Shown: in pieces, positions 55,422 to 64,000 of the stretch
How positions within the stretch are numbered: the stretch's first letter is position 1
Layout of the letters: every line of letters begins with the position of its first letter
Source of the DNA: Bacillota bacterium
GTDB taxonomy: Bacteria > Bacillota > Clostridia > Lachnospirales > Lachnospiraceae
Direction: 5' to 3'
DNA length: 64,000 nt
Assembly: GCA_902363515.1 (NCBI GenBank)
Contig: CABJAN010000001.1
Coordinates: 186,001 to 250,000, forward strand
Program-made: the position numbers and the translations under genes
The notes under the pieces: generated by a model
Told to the model about the DNA's origin: nothing
Database searches by the model: none
What the model saw: the letters and a program-made list of their open reading frames with translations, nothing else

Positions 55422-56324
55422 TTATCCTTTCAGTCCACCTACGGTCATACCCTGTGTTAATTGCTTCTGTACACAAATATACAAAATCAGAGTAGGCAGC
55501 ATTACCAGCACAAGACCTGCGTACATGGTGCCATACTGAGCTGCAGACTGCTGCGCCTGCATCAGATTCAACAGACCAACCGGCAGGGTTCTTGTTCCCT
55601 TTGCTGAATTCATCAATGTCATGGAAATAATATATTCATTCCAGAAAGAGAGGAAGTTAAACAAAATAATGGTAATAATGGAAGGCTTTGCCATAGGGAA
55701 AATAATCTTCACCATGGTAGTCATATAGCCTGCTCCATCAATATAAGCAGCCTCCTCATAATCATGAGCCAGAGTTGCAAAATACCCACTCAGCAGATAA
55801 ATAGTAAAGGGCAGTGCTGTAGCAGCATATACAATCGCCAGAACAACCAGGTTATTCAGCAAGAAGGTTCTGCCAAGCAGTGATTTAAACCAGTTATCTC
55901 CATCACGAAGCATTAAGAAAATCGGCACTACAATGTAGTTTACATTGATAAACAATCCAGCCATAAATGCCACGTTTAAGAATTTTCTGCCTCTGAATTT
56001 CATACGTGCCAGGCAGTAAGCAGCCGGCAGTGCAACCACCAGAAGAATAATCAGCGCCAATGCTGTTACAAATACAGAGTTCAGCATGTACTCACCCATC
56101 TTAGCGCCACTCCAGGCGTCTACAAAGTTCTGCCAGTAAACACCTTTTGGCAATGCCCATGGATTTCCGTAAAACTCGCTGTTCTGTTTAATAGATGCCA
56201 TAAACACCCAGGCAACGGGTACGATAATAACCACCGCAAGCAGAGCCAGCGCAAAATATATAAAGACCTTATACAGCTTCTGACCTAAGGAAGCAGTATG
56301 AGTTTCATTTCCTTGATTCATCAT
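55422..56324 (-). CDS. Carbohydrate ABC transporter permease (MalG-type)
   Basis: 300 residues, six helices. Coupling loop YEEAAYIDGAGYMTTMVKIIFPMAKPS is the ATPase contact. Second permease of the leftward operon, 12 bp after the first. Confidence 0.92.
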   Translation of the reverse strand: MMNQGNETHTASLGQKLYKVFIYFALALLAVVIIVPVAWVFMASIKQNSEFYGNPWALPKGVYWQNFVDAWSGAKMGEYMLNSVFVTALALIILLVVALPAAYCLARMKFRGRKFLNVAFMAGLFINVNYIVVPIFLMLRDGDNWFKSLLGRTFLLNNLVVLAIVYAATALPFTIYLLSGYFATLAHDYEEAAYIDGAGYMTTMVKIIFPMAKPSIITIILFNFLSFWNEYIISMTLMNSAKGTRTLPVGLLNLMQAQQSAAQYGTMYAGLVLVMLPTLILYICVQKQLTQGMTVGGLKG

Positions 56325-56336
56325 TTGCTCTCCTTT

Positions 56337-57221
56337 CTAGAATTCCAATGGTTCACGTTCTGTTGCCTTATTTACCAGTGCAGACAGTGCAAAGGAAAAG
56401 ACAAAAATTACTACTCCGATAGCCATACTATAACCATATAATCCCGCATCTTTCTGTCCATACATATAGCTCAGCGCAACCTCTGACGCACCATTTGGAC
56501 CGCCGGAAGTCATGGCTTTTACAAACAGGAATGCCATATTAATGGTAGAAATAATAAAGAATGTCAGTGTAGTACGGATATTGGTCCAGATAAGCGGCAA
56601 GGTAATCTGGAAAAACTGAGTGATACGTCCTGCGCCATCCAGATTCGCACTTTCGTATAAACTCATAGGTACGCTGGCCATAGACGCCATATACATAACC
56701 ATGTAGTAGCCAATTGCCTGCCATACCATGGCAATGATAATACTGATCATAACCAGCTTCTCGCCCTTCCACAAGATAGGATCTGTCATATCCTTGAAAA
56801 ATCCGATAATGCTGTTTAACATTCCATTCTCCGGTTTATAAATCGCGGAGAAAATACCGGAAATAACGACAATGGAAAGAATGTTAGGAATATAAAAGAT
56901 AACCCGGAAGAAATTCTGACCTTTGATTTTTTCTCTTGTGAGGATTGCCGCAAAAACCAAAGCAAAGCCAAAAGTTACAATCGTTACCACAATAATCAGC
57001 AGAATTGTATTCTGCATGGAGCGGATAAAATTAGAATCCGCAAACAGTTGTTTAAAGTTATCCAGACCTACAAAAGTCTCTGTAGGAGAATAGGCGCCTC
57101 TTTCAAATAATGACATACGAAAAACATTTATCGTAGGTATAATCATAAAGATGAAAAAGAGAATTACTGCCGGAGCAACGCATAAGAACAAGAAAACGCT
57201 GCGGTCTTTATTTTTTCTCAT
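56337..57221 (-). CDS. Sugar ABC transporter permease (MalF-type)
   Basis: 294 residues, six helices, with coupling loop YESANLDGAGRITQFFQITLPLIW, which has ESA in place of EAA. Lies 96 bp after the binding protein gene. Confidence 0.92.
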   Translation of the reverse strand: MRKNKDRSVFLFLCVAPAVILFFIFMIIPTINVFRMSLFERGAYSPTETFVGLDNFKQLFADSNFIRSMQNTILLIIVVTIVTFGFALVFAAILTREKIKGQNFFRVIFYIPNILSIVVISGIFSAIYKPENGMLNSIIGFFKDMTDPILWKGEKLVMISIIIAMVWQAIGYYMVMYMASMASVPMSLYESANLDGAGRITQFFQITLPLIWTNIRTTLTFFIISTINMAFLFVKAMTSGGPNGASEVALSYMYGQKDAGLYGYSMAIGVVIFVFSFALSALVNKATEREPLEF

Positions 57222-57317
57222 AAAATCACAATTCCTTTCTCTTCTTGCAACAAAGAAGGGGCAGCAGACATCTGCTGCCCCAAAAGCAGTCTACTTATCA
57301 GTAACTGTTCAGGTGAA

Positions 57318-58685
57318 TTATTTCAGATTCTCTCTCATCTGGTCACTTGCTTCTTTTACACCTTTAATCCAGTCATCTTCTGTAATAGAACCTTCAACTA
57401 AAGAGTTTACAGGATCAAAGAAATTCTTACGTACATCAAGGCCTGCAACTGCTTCAAATGGTGCAAAGTTACCCATAGCAGCTTTTGCTCCATTATCATA
57501 GATAGAGTAGAACATTACGTTATCGCCTTCCAGTTTGTCTGCAATGTTAAGTACAGGCTGAATAGCGCCAGCTTCTGCAAAGATTTCACATGCTTTGTCA
57601 CTGTACAGGAAGGAAATAAACTGTTTTGCTTCATCCTGGTTTTCTGCGCCAGATGGAATCCAGCACTGTTCAAACCATGTGTAGCTGTACTGATCTCCGC
57701 CATCTTTTACTGCCGGAAGAGCTGTCATACCCCATTTAAAGCCTTCTGCTCTTGGAGCCTCTTTCATCTCTCCTACAATCCATGTACCGTTTGGCATGAA
57801 AAGCGCTTTGTTGTCCAGAACCAACTGCTGATTCTGTGTAAAGTCCTGATCATTTGCCTGTGCAGGTGTAATCGGGTTTGTATACTCAGCAAGTTTTGTT
57901 ACAATATCAAAACATGTTTTAGCTTCTTCTGTATCCCAGATTCCTTCTTCATAATGAGTAGCTTTATCAAAGAATTCCGGGCCGCCTGCAGAATACATTA
58001 ATGCATAGAAGAATGCATCAAAGTAACCTGTTGTAGGATATGTAAATAAGGAAATGTCTTCTGCTTTTGCCTTCTCGCCAAGTTCCCACATTTCATCCCA
58101 TGTTGTTGGAACTGTCCAGCCTTTTTCTTCAAACAGACCTGCATTGTAGAACAGTCCGCATGGAGAATAGAACATTGGAGCCAGGTAAGTTTTACCATCG
58201 CCATATGGATTTGTTAAAGAAGTATCGGTAAATCCACCTGCAATTTTTTCAGAAACCTTTACATCTTCACCTGGCACTGTCATATCCAGTACATCTGTGA
58301 TATCTGAAATCAGGTTGTCCTTAATAAACTGTTCTGTAAGAGCTGCCTCACGTCCTGTTGCCAGATGAACAACATCCGGATATTCGCCACCCTGCATAGA
58401 AGGACCGATTACATCCTCCAGGTTTTTGTCTGTTGTTACTTCTACATTAATTCCTGTTTCTTCTGTAAATGCCTCTGCTACCTTTGTCCACATTTCAGAG
58501 CCATATGCGGTTTCAATAGCTGCTACAGAAATTGTTTTTCCTTCGGAATCCTTTCCCTTATCAGCGCTTCCTTCTGTCTTGGCATCACCTTTGTCTTCTG
58601 TTTCTGCCTTCTGTCCGCATCCGGCCATGCTGCCTAACAGCATTGTTCCTGCAAGCATCACTGCAAGTAACTTCTTCAGTTTCAT
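57318..58685 (-). CDS. Sugar ABC transporter substrate-binding lipoprotein
   Basis: 455 residues, ATG 58685 behind AAAGGAGGG. Signal peptide with lipobox GSMAGC (Cys23), acidic Lys/Glu/Gly linker, then a family 1 solute-binding fold (YSPCGLFYNAGLFEEKGWTVPTTWDEMWELGEKA and FMPNGTWIVGEM). The substrate is unknown. A short inverted repeat lies upstream, and an AraC gene is divergent 378 bp away, which is likely the regulator. Confidence 0.92.
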   Translation of the reverse strand: MKLKKLLAVMLAGTMLLGSMAGCGQKAETEDKGDAKTEGSADKGKDSEGKTISVAAIETAYGSEMWTKVAEAFTEETGINVEVTTDKNLEDVIGPSMQGGEYPDVVHLATGREAALTEQFIKDNLISDITDVLDMTVPGEDVKVSEKIAGGFTDTSLTNPYGDGKTYLAPMFYSPCGLFYNAGLFEEKGWTVPTTWDEMWELGEKAKAEDISLFTYPTTGYFDAFFYALMYSAGGPEFFDKATHYEEGIWDTEEAKTCFDIVTKLAEYTNPITPAQANDQDFTQNQQLVLDNKALFMPNGTWIVGEMKEAPRAEGFKWGMTALPAVKDGGDQYSYTWFEQCWIPSGAENQDEAKQFISFLYSDKACEIFAEAGAIQPVLNIADKLEGDNVMFYSIYDNGAKAAMGNFAPFEAVAGLDVRKNFFDPVNSLVEGSITEDDWIKGVKEASDQMRENLK

Positions 58686-58722
58686 AAATAATACCCTCCT
58701 TTAAGCGGTTTTGGTTTTCCAT

Positions 58723-58740
58723 GTTGTACGAATGCACAAC
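58723..58740. promoter_or_regulatory. Inverted repeat upstream of the second sugar operon
   Basis: GTTGTACGAATGCACAAC is an inverted repeat (GTTGTAC/GCACAAC with one mismatch) between the binding protein gene and its promoter region. Candidate regulator site. Within 58686-59062 there is also an extended -10 (TGTTATAGT at 58988-58995... plus strand) for the AraC gene and no gene longer than two codons. Confidence 0.45.
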
Positions 58741-59062
58741 ACTCTTAATAATTTTAGTATACATTTTTTCTCAAATTCTTCTAGTCGATTCTTGTGCTTT
58801 ATTTTATATATCTTGCTGTTTTTATGTATTTTAACTGTTTTTTCCATGTATTCGCAAATATCCTGTGATTTTTATACAGAATCCTGCATGCTTCCCCTTT
58901 CAAAATCTCATAAAACTTCTTCCGATTGTCATAAAAAAGAACTTTCCGTCCAGTTTCCTTTTTATATTCCCTTCTTTTCTTATTTATGTTATAGTAAGGA
59001 GGTGCCAAAATATGACATAGAACAACAATTTATATAAAATATATTCCAAAGGAGATTTTATC

Positions 59063-59920
59063 ATGAGCTGTAACCGCTATACACTGATTCAGGAAAAAGA
59101 CCGTATTATTCACAGTGATGCCCGCCTGCTTTATTTAAGCACTGCAAAATACGGAGGGGACTGGCACAGTCTTCCTCACACCCATGACTTCACTGAACTT
59201 TTTTTTGTCATTGGAGGGAGCGGACAGTTTTCCATTGAAAATGAACTTTATCCTGTGCATGTGGGAGATTTATTCGTCATTAATCCCAATGTGGAACATA
59301 CGGAGACCAGCCTGAACGCCCAGCCTCTGGAATATATTGTTCTGGGTGTGGAAAATCTGCAGCTTTCCCTTCAAAATGAAGATGATGATCGTTTTTGTGT
59401 GGTTCACTTCCAGAATCATATGGAAGATATCCTCTTTTATCTTCATACCATGCAAAGAGAAATCGAAGCCAAACCAGTGGGTTATGAAATGGTTTGTCAG
59501 GATTTTCTGGATATCCTGGTGATTCAGCTTATGAGACAGACAAAATTTTCTGCTGCCCTGGTTCCTTTAAACCGGCGTTCCAGTCATATCTGCGCTCTGG
59601 TCCGCCGCTATATTGACAACCATTATAAGGAAGAAATCACCTTAGAACACCTTGCTCAGATTGCCCACGTCAGCAAATATCATGTGGTTCACATTTTCAG
59701 CAAAGAATACGGAATTTCCCCCATCAGCTATCTGGCCATGCGAAGAATTGAAGAAAGCCGGCAGCTTCTTATTACTACCGACTTCTCTCTTTCTTATATT
59801 GCACACACTCTGGGCTTTTCTTCCAGCAGTTACTTCTCTCAGGCATTTCGCAAGCTGGAGGGCGTATCTCCCACAGAATACCGCCGCACTCACAAACAGC
59901 AGCGGACAGAGCAGCGCTAA
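59063..59920 (+). CDS. AraC family regulator (second sugar operon)
   Basis: 285 residues behind AAAGGAGA. N-terminal cupin: LPHTHDFTELFFVIGGSGQFSIENELYPVHVGDLFVINPNVEHTE; C-terminal double HTH: ITLEHLAQIAHVSKYHVVHIFSKEYG and FSLSYIAHTLGFSSSSYFSQAFRKLEGVSPTEYRR. Divergent from the sugar ABC operon, which it probably controls. Confidence 0.92.
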   Translation: MSCNRYTLIQEKDRIIHSDARLLYLSTAKYGGDWHSLPHTHDFTELFFVIGGSGQFSIENELYPVHVGDLFVINPNVEHTETSLNAQPLEYIVLGVENLQLSLQNEDDDRFCVVHFQNHMEDILFYLHTMQREIEAKPVGYEMVCQDFLDILVIQLMRQTKFSAALVPLNRRSSHICALVRRYIDNHYKEEITLEHLAQIAHVSKYHVVHIFSKEYGISPISYLAMRRIEESRQLLITTDFSLSYIAHTLGFSSSSYFSQAFRKLEGVSPTEYRRTHKQQRTEQR

Positions 59921-59941
59921 AAATCTCCTGTGCGCTGACTC

Positions 59942-59970
59942 TTGTCTGCACTGATTTTTTATTATATACT
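59942..59970 (+). promoter_or_regulatory. Promoter of the HicB-like gene
   Basis: TTGTCT and TATACT are 17 nt apart in the 84-bp gap after the AraC gene; AAGGAGG follows upstream of ATG 60005. Confidence 0.65.
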
Positions 59971-60004
59971 GAACCCCAGTATAATGAATAAGGAGGCTTT
60001 ACTT

Positions 60005-60283
60005 ATGAAGTTTTTATATCCAGCGGTTTTCCGCAAAACAGAATCCGGCAAATTTAAGGCGCATTTTCCTGATTTAGAATGTTGTTACGCAGAAGGCGAT
60101 ACCTTAGACGAAGCCATTGACAATGCCAACGAAGCAGCCTATAACTGGCTGAGTTTGGAGCTGTCCGAAGAGGACTGTGAACTGCCCTCTGTAAGTGATG
60201 AAGGAGATATGGACTTACAGGAAGGGGATATTGTACGGACTATCTGCGTCAATGTGCGGTTTTATGAAGGATGGGATGAATAA
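60005..60283 (+). CDS. HicB-like protein, solitary
   Basis: 92 residues. FLYPAVFRKTESGKFKAHFPDLECCYAEGDTLDEAIDNANEAAYNWLSLELSEE matches the HicB antitoxin partial RNase H fold. No HicA-like toxin (a ~60-residue dsRNA-binding protein) is on either side and no DNA-binding domain is fused, so it is an orphan whose role is unknown. ATG 60005 is used because it follows AAGGAGG by 9 nt; an upstream ATG does not. Confidence 0.85.
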   Translation: MKFLYPAVFRKTESGKFKAHFPDLECCYAEGDTLDEAIDNANEAAYNWLSLELSEEDCELPSVSDEGDMDLQEGDIVRTICVNVRFYEGWDE

Positions 60284-60289
60284 ACATCC

Positions 60290-62287
60290 CTACTCCTTCA
60301 CGATTTTCTCACACCCAAGCTGTGACACCAGATAATATCCACCATAGATAATTCCAATAAGCACCACCGTAAGCAAAAGCGCTGGTCCGACACCCTTGGT
60401 ATCATAAATAGACAGCAGATTCATACACACCTGAATGCCAAAAATAGAATGAATCACTGCCAGAATCACCGGCAGAAGGAACACAGTTCCGTTCTGTTTC
60501 CGAAGTCCCCTGCAGATTTCCTTTTGATTACACCCCAGCTTCTGGAGAATCTGATACTTTCCTTTGCTGTCTGCCGCATCTGATAAAATCTTCAAAGACA
60601 GGACTGCCGCCCCGGAAATCAGGAAACAGATTCCCAGATATAATCCAAGGAAAATATACATGGCGCTGCTGCCTATGGTATCGTCATGAACAGATGACTG
60701 TGTCGTAAAATATACAGGAAATCCATTCTCAGATTTTCCATTCATACGCTCATAAAATTTCTCATCCACCTCTTCCCTGAAGGCCTTGGTATCCTTTGTA
60801 TAATCAGCAATAAAATAGTTCTTTCCCTGTTCCTCTTCTGTAAATTTCACAGAATCCGGAACCACAAGAAAGCCTTGATTCTGCGGGGAATAATTCATCA
60901 TCAGGAATCCATCCTGACAGGTTGTTTCCTTTGGATAATAGGTCTGTCCCTTTATAGTAAGCTCTGGATTTTCTTTTAACCCTTTATTAAAAATCCCCAC
61001 TGCGCCTTCCATATCTGCCACCATAAGATACTGATTTTCTTCCAGTTTACAGGCAGGCAGATGATACTTTTGGGCTGCCTGATTGTATGCGCTGACAGAA
61101 ATAATTTCCAGTTTCTGCTTCAGATATTCCTCCCCTAATTTCCAGTTTTCTACTGCATCTCCTACAAGATCCCCCTGGGTTACCTCCTGGGTCTGATAGG
61201 TTGTAAGGGTTAATACATCCTGAAAATCTTTCTGAGAAATCTTCTTTTCTTTCATTACTTCTTCTATGGTTTTCCCGTCTTCCAAATCTTTTACCATGGA
61301 AATATCCACAGGCGCCAGCTTTTCCGCTTCTGCTTCTTTGAAATCTTTTCTGGCAAAGGCAGAGAATAAAATACAAATGGTCATGAATATAAGCAGGCAA
61401 ATAACACTACAGGAAACCACCGTAGAATTTAGCTTATTGGAAATCTCCCCAAATACAAAAGAATTGATTTTCTTATAATAAACCTTTGGCATTTTTCCAA
61501 GAATCCACATAAAAAATCCGGCAAAAGACCAGAACACAAGAAGGGTTCCAACAATACCAAGGATGACCTGAGTCAGAACCTGATATTCAGACGCCAAATT
61601 CTTTGCCCCTGCGGTTACATTATAATAAGCATATCCCAGAATTCCACATGACAGAAGGAAAATCACCACAGAAACCACAGGATTTTTCAGCAGATTTCTT
61701 TCCTTTTTCTTCCCCGCTGTCATGAAATCAATAAGCCTGGTGCGTCCAATAGCTATGGTATTGAAAATCATCACTACTGCATAAATAATTAAAAAGTAAA
61801 CAATAGATTTCACCACTGCTTTTCCTGAAATCACAAAAACAAATCTGGACACATCTGCCTGAAATAAATAGGAAACTACCAGAGACATAAGCTGGGAAAG
61901 TCCCATTCCAATCACCAGCCCTGCTGCCAGAGAAATCACTCCCATCCAGATGGTTTCCATCCACAAAATCCCCGCAATCTTCACCCTGCTCATGCCAAGA
62001 GTCAGATACACCCCGAACTCCATTTTCCGCTTTTTCAGCATAAACCGGCTGGCATAAACAATCAAATATCCCAGGATAAAGGAGACAAAAATACTCACCC
62101 CATCCATAACGCCATTCATCATATCCACAATGGCCGCTTTGGTCTTTGTAACCTCCATCATGGCAGTCTGGGTCTCAATGGCATTAAAAATATAAAACAC
62201 CGCAATTCCCAGAATCATGGTAAAAAAGTAAATAGAATAATCCCGGATACTTTTCTTAAAATTCTTCACAGAAAGTCTAAATAACAT
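60290..62287 (-). CDS. BceB-like FtsX-type permease
   Basis: 665 residues with ten membrane helices and a large extracellular domain (roughly residues 310-520) between helices 7 and 8, as in BceB. N-terminal LSVKNFKKSIRDYSIYFFTMILGIAVFYIFNAIE is typical. With BceA it frees cell-wall lipid intermediates from peptide antibiotics such as bacitracin and signals to the kinase. It overlaps the ATPase gene by 11 nt. Confidence 0.93.
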   Translation of the reverse strand: MLFRLSVKNFKKSIRDYSIYFFTMILGIAVFYIFNAIETQTAMMEVTKTKAAIVDMMNGVMDGVSIFVSFILGYLIVYASRFMLKKRKMEFGVYLTLGMSRVKIAGILWMETIWMGVISLAAGLVIGMGLSQLMSLVVSYLFQADVSRFVFVISGKAVVKSIVYFLIIYAVVMIFNTIAIGRTRLIDFMTAGKKKERNLLKNPVVSVVIFLLSCGILGYAYYNVTAGAKNLASEYQVLTQVILGIVGTLLVFWSFAGFFMWILGKMPKVYYKKINSFVFGEISNKLNSTVVSCSVICLLIFMTICILFSAFARKDFKEAEAEKLAPVDISMVKDLEDGKTIEEVMKEKKISQKDFQDVLTLTTYQTQEVTQGDLVGDAVENWKLGEEYLKQKLEIISVSAYNQAAQKYHLPACKLEENQYLMVADMEGAVGIFNKGLKENPELTIKGQTYYPKETTCQDGFLMMNYSPQNQGFLVVPDSVKFTEEEQGKNYFIADYTKDTKAFREEVDEKFYERMNGKSENGFPVYFTTQSSVHDDTIGSSAMYIFLGLYLGICFLISGAAVLSLKILSDAADSKGKYQILQKLGCNQKEICRGLRKQNGTVFLLPVILAVIHSIFGIQVCMNLLSIYDTKGVGPALLLTVVLIGIIYGGYYLVSQLGCEKIVKE

Positions 62288-63044
62288 GATTCAAATCACC
62301 TCCCAGCAGGGAAACCACATGAATAATTTCTTCAAAAAATTCCTTTCTCTCCTCTCTGCCTCTGCGTAGCTCATGAAATAGTTTTCCATCTTTCATAAAC
62401 AACACACGCCCTGCATAACTGGCGGAGAAAGCGTCATGGGTTACCATTAAAATGGTAGCATCTAAATCCTGATTCATATATTGAAGGCTTCCAAGAAGCA
62501 TTCCTGCACTGTGAGAGTCAAGGGCTCCGGTTGGTTCATCTGCCAGGATAAAACAAGGGTCTGTCACCATGGCTCTTGCACAGGCAACTCTCTGTTTCTG
62601 TCCTCCTGACATCTCGTAAGGATATTTTTTCAGCACCTCTGTGATATCCAGTTTCTGAGCTGCCTCCTTTACTTTCTTTCGTATGATTTCCGTTTTTTCA
62701 TTCTGAATCTGCAGCGCCAGGGCAATATTATCAAAAGCATTTAAGGTATCCAGAAGATGAAAATCCTGGAAAATAAAGCCTAATTTTTCTCTTCTGAATT
62801 TCATCAAAGCATTTCCTTTTAACTTTGTAATATCCCTTCCTTCCACCAGAATATGGCCACTTGTTACCCGGTCAATGGTGGAAATACAGTTTAAAAGAGT
62901 GGTTTTTCCGGAACCGCTGGCTCCCATAATGGCAGTAAATTCTCCTTTTTCCACTATAAAACTAAGGTCATTAACCGCCTTGGTAAGACTTGATTTATTG
63001 CCATAAAATTTCATAAGATTTTGAACTTCTAATAGTTTCTCCAT
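62277..63044 (-). CDS. BceA-like ABC ATPase
   Basis: 255 residues from ATG 63044 after GAGAGGAAG. Walker [16 protein letters not shown], signature [14 protein letters not shown], Walker [13 protein letters not shown]. The extended frame upstream starts within the promoter region and is rejected. Together with BceB it forms the peptide-resistance transporter. Confidence 0.94.
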   Translation of the reverse strand: MEKLLEVQNLMKFYGNKSSLTKAVNDLSFIVEKGEFTAIMGASGSGKTTLLNCISTIDRVTSGHILVEGRDITKLKGNALMKFRREKLGFIFQDFHLLDTLNAFDNIALALQIQNEKTEIIRKKVKEAAQKLDITEVLKKYPYEMSGGQKQRVACARAMVTDPCFILADEPTGALDSHSAGMLLGSLQYMNQDLDATILMVTHDAFSASYAGRVLFMKDGKLFHELRRGREERKEFFEEIIHVVSLLGGDLNHVI

Positions 63045-63077
63045 ATCTGCTTCCTCTCTTTCCTTGTTTCTGCCCTC

Positions 63078-63144
63078 ATTATAATAGAGAAACCATTCCC
63101 TATCCATTTCTTTGCATAAAATAACCTTACATTGCTGTAAGGTT
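63078..63144 (-). promoter_or_regulatory. BceR-type operator and bceA-like promoter
   Basis: AACCTTACA (63123-63131), TTGC and TGTAAGGTT (63136-63144) form a perfect inverted repeat; the core fits the TnACA-N4-TGTAA site described for Bacillus BceR. Minus-strand TGGATA (63101-63106) and TATAAT (63078-63083) are 17 nt apart, so the operator is centred about 62 nt before the start of transcription. It overlaps the kinase stop codon. Confidence 0.72.
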
Positions 63145-64000
63145 AAAAATTCACATGCCCGCCCTTTTCAAAAGAGAGAACCACTTCCGTATATTCCCCT
63201 TCCTCTGAGAATACTTCTATTTTATGTCCCAGCCTTTCTGCCAGTTCTTTGCACAGATACAGGCCAATTCCGGTAGATGCCTGACCTGTTCTTCCATTTT
63301 TTCCGGTAAAAGATTTTTCAAATACCCTGGGCAAATCCTCTGTGGGAATTCCTATTCCATTATCACGAATATGAAGCCTGACAGGCCCATCTCCCACTTC
63401 GCTCCACAGGCGGATACAGGGGTTTTCTCCTTTTCGATATTTCACAGCATTGCTGAAAATCTGTCCCACCAGAAAGCCCAGCCATTTCTCATCCGTAAGC
63501 ACGCAAAGGTCTTCTGTCTCCTGGAAAATCCTCACATGATTTCCAATCAGACTGTCCTTATTCTCTCCGATTACCCGGTCTGTAATCCTTCTAAGGGAAT
63601 ACTCCTGAATCACATAATCCTTCTCCGGCACCTGGCTCCTCAGATAGTACAATACCTGTTCCACATAGCTTTCTGTTCTGGCAAGCTGCTCCTTTAGGGT
63701 TCTGGCAGAGCCCCCGCGGTAATCTTTCAAAAGCAGGCGCATACTGGCAATAGGCAGCTTAATTTCATGCACCCAGGTCTCAATATACTGCTTAAATTCA
63801 TTATTCTTCCGTATCTGCCGATAGATTTCATCATTCATGGATTTTTCCATTTGCACCATAGTGTTATAGAACAATTCTCCTTCTAAAAACTCCGGGCGCT
63901 TCAACATTTCCAGCAAAAAATATTTCTCTTCCAGTGTATTTAGCCTCTCTTCCATGTCTCTGTAAAAAGTCTTTTTTCTGGAAAAATCATAAAATAATAT
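63143..64000 (-). CDS. BceS-like intramembrane-sensing histidine kinase (5' end beyond window)
   Basis: The frame continues past the right edge upstream of ATG 63955 (ILFYDFSRKKTFYRDMEERLNTLEEKY), so the N-terminal membrane helices lie outside. Seen: phosphoacceptor WVHEIKLPIASMRLLLKD, N box FSNAVKYRKGENPC, G boxes IRDNGIGIP and GQASTGIGLYLCKELAE. BceS-type kinases have no sensing domain of their own and rely on BceAB. The response regulator gene is expected just beyond the right edge. Confidence 0.9.
   Translation of the reverse strand: MLFYDFSRKKTFYRDMEERLNTLEEKYFLLEMLKRPEFLEGELFYNTMVQMEKSMNDEIYRQIRKNNEFKQYIETWVHEIKLPIASMRLLLKDYRGGSARTLKEQLARTESYVEQVLYYLRSQVPEKDYVIQEYSLRRITDRVIGENKDSLIGNHVRIFQETEDLCVLTDEKWLGFLVGQIFSNAVKYRKGENPCIRLWSEVGDGPVRLHIRDNGIGIPTEDLPRVFEKSFTGKNGRTGQASTGIGLYLCKELAERLGHKIEVFSEEGEYTEVVLSFEKGGHVNF

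Noticed and set aside
59012..59020. Two-codon ORF (ATG ACA TAG) after AAGGAGG before the AraC gene
   Set aside because: The predicted extended -10 box places the transcription start at or after the apparent Shine-Dalgarno sequence, so it is probably not translated.
58711..59037. 108-codon plus-strand frame in the gap before the AraC gene
   Set aside because: Low-complexity, no ribosome binding site, and its end overlaps the promoter of the AraC gene.
63045..63107. Upstream extension of the BceA-like protein
   Set aside because: It would start within the promoter; GAGAGGAAG and the family start MEKLLEVQ favour 63044.
1..64000. CRISPR arrays, rRNA, tRNA genes, transposases and prophage genes
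   Set aside because: I looked for them by eye on both strands and saw none; a tRNA scan would be needed to exclude tRNA genes fully.

Overview
The window looks like a chromosomal segment of a gut-type, spore-forming Firmicute, most likely Lachnospiraceae (Blautia / Ruminococcus gnavus-like). Evidence: a T-box-controlled valS, an alpha/beta-type small acid-soluble spore protein, a type II fatty acid operon using FabK, AddAB instead of RecBCD, strong AGGAGG ribosome binding sites and many AraC-controlled sugar ABC operons. I saw no rRNA, tRNA, CRISPR array, insertion sequence or phage module. Species cannot be fixed from sequence alone.

Layout. 1-4.8 kb: an LtaS-like sulfatase (cut by the window edge) behind valS with promoter and T-box. 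4.9-8.3 kb: a decayed endonuclease/exonuclease/phosphatase pseudogene, a spore protein and a padR-DUF1700-DUF4097-pspC envelope operon. 8.4-8.6 kb: an intergenic repeat pair. 8.6-18.7 kb: one long leftward fatty acid operon, fabH-fabK-fabD-fabG-fabF-accB-fabZ-accC-accDA (fused)-nitronate monooxygenase-like, with promoter, candidate operator and terminator; it carries no acpP.

18.75-25.15 kb is the most interesting part: an AT-rich island that reads as a quorum-sensing-controlled radical SAM peptide (RiPP) system. It has a small secreted propeptide gene, a convergent HTH-TPR regulator of RRNPP/Rgg-PlcR type, and a divergent operon with a 25-residue Cys-containing peptide gene, a radical SAM/SPASM enzyme and two half-size ABC exporters. 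The same roughly 43-bp operator, with the same 25-nt distance to the -10 box, precedes both the propeptide gene and the RiPP operon.

25.2-41.5 kb: a broken AAA-ATPase/PD-(D/E)XK gene, addAB with a HAD phosphatase, a small unrecognised 49-aa gene, an EamA transporter, an FMN-binding-like membrane protein, a LysR gene divergent from an aromatic amino acid decarboxylase resembling gut tryptophan decarboxylases, a Gfo/Idh oxidoreductase, a DUF6483 protein and an AraC regulator.

41.5-48.3 kb: AraC-divergent sugar ABC transporter followed by a nucleotidyltransferase, NahK and GalE, which together suggest uptake and Leloir-type processing of lacto-N-biose/galacto-N-biose-like sugars; no phosphorylase is present. 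48.4-55.1 kb: a HipA-like kinase, a PatB-type C-S lyase, a PF06541 membrane protein, nadE, hslO and a methyltransferase. 55.2-59.9 kb: a second sugar ABC operon with its divergent AraC regulator. 60-64 kb: a solitary HicB-like protein and a BceAB-type peptide-resistance ABC module with its sensor kinase (cut by the right edge) and a recognisable BceR-type operator.
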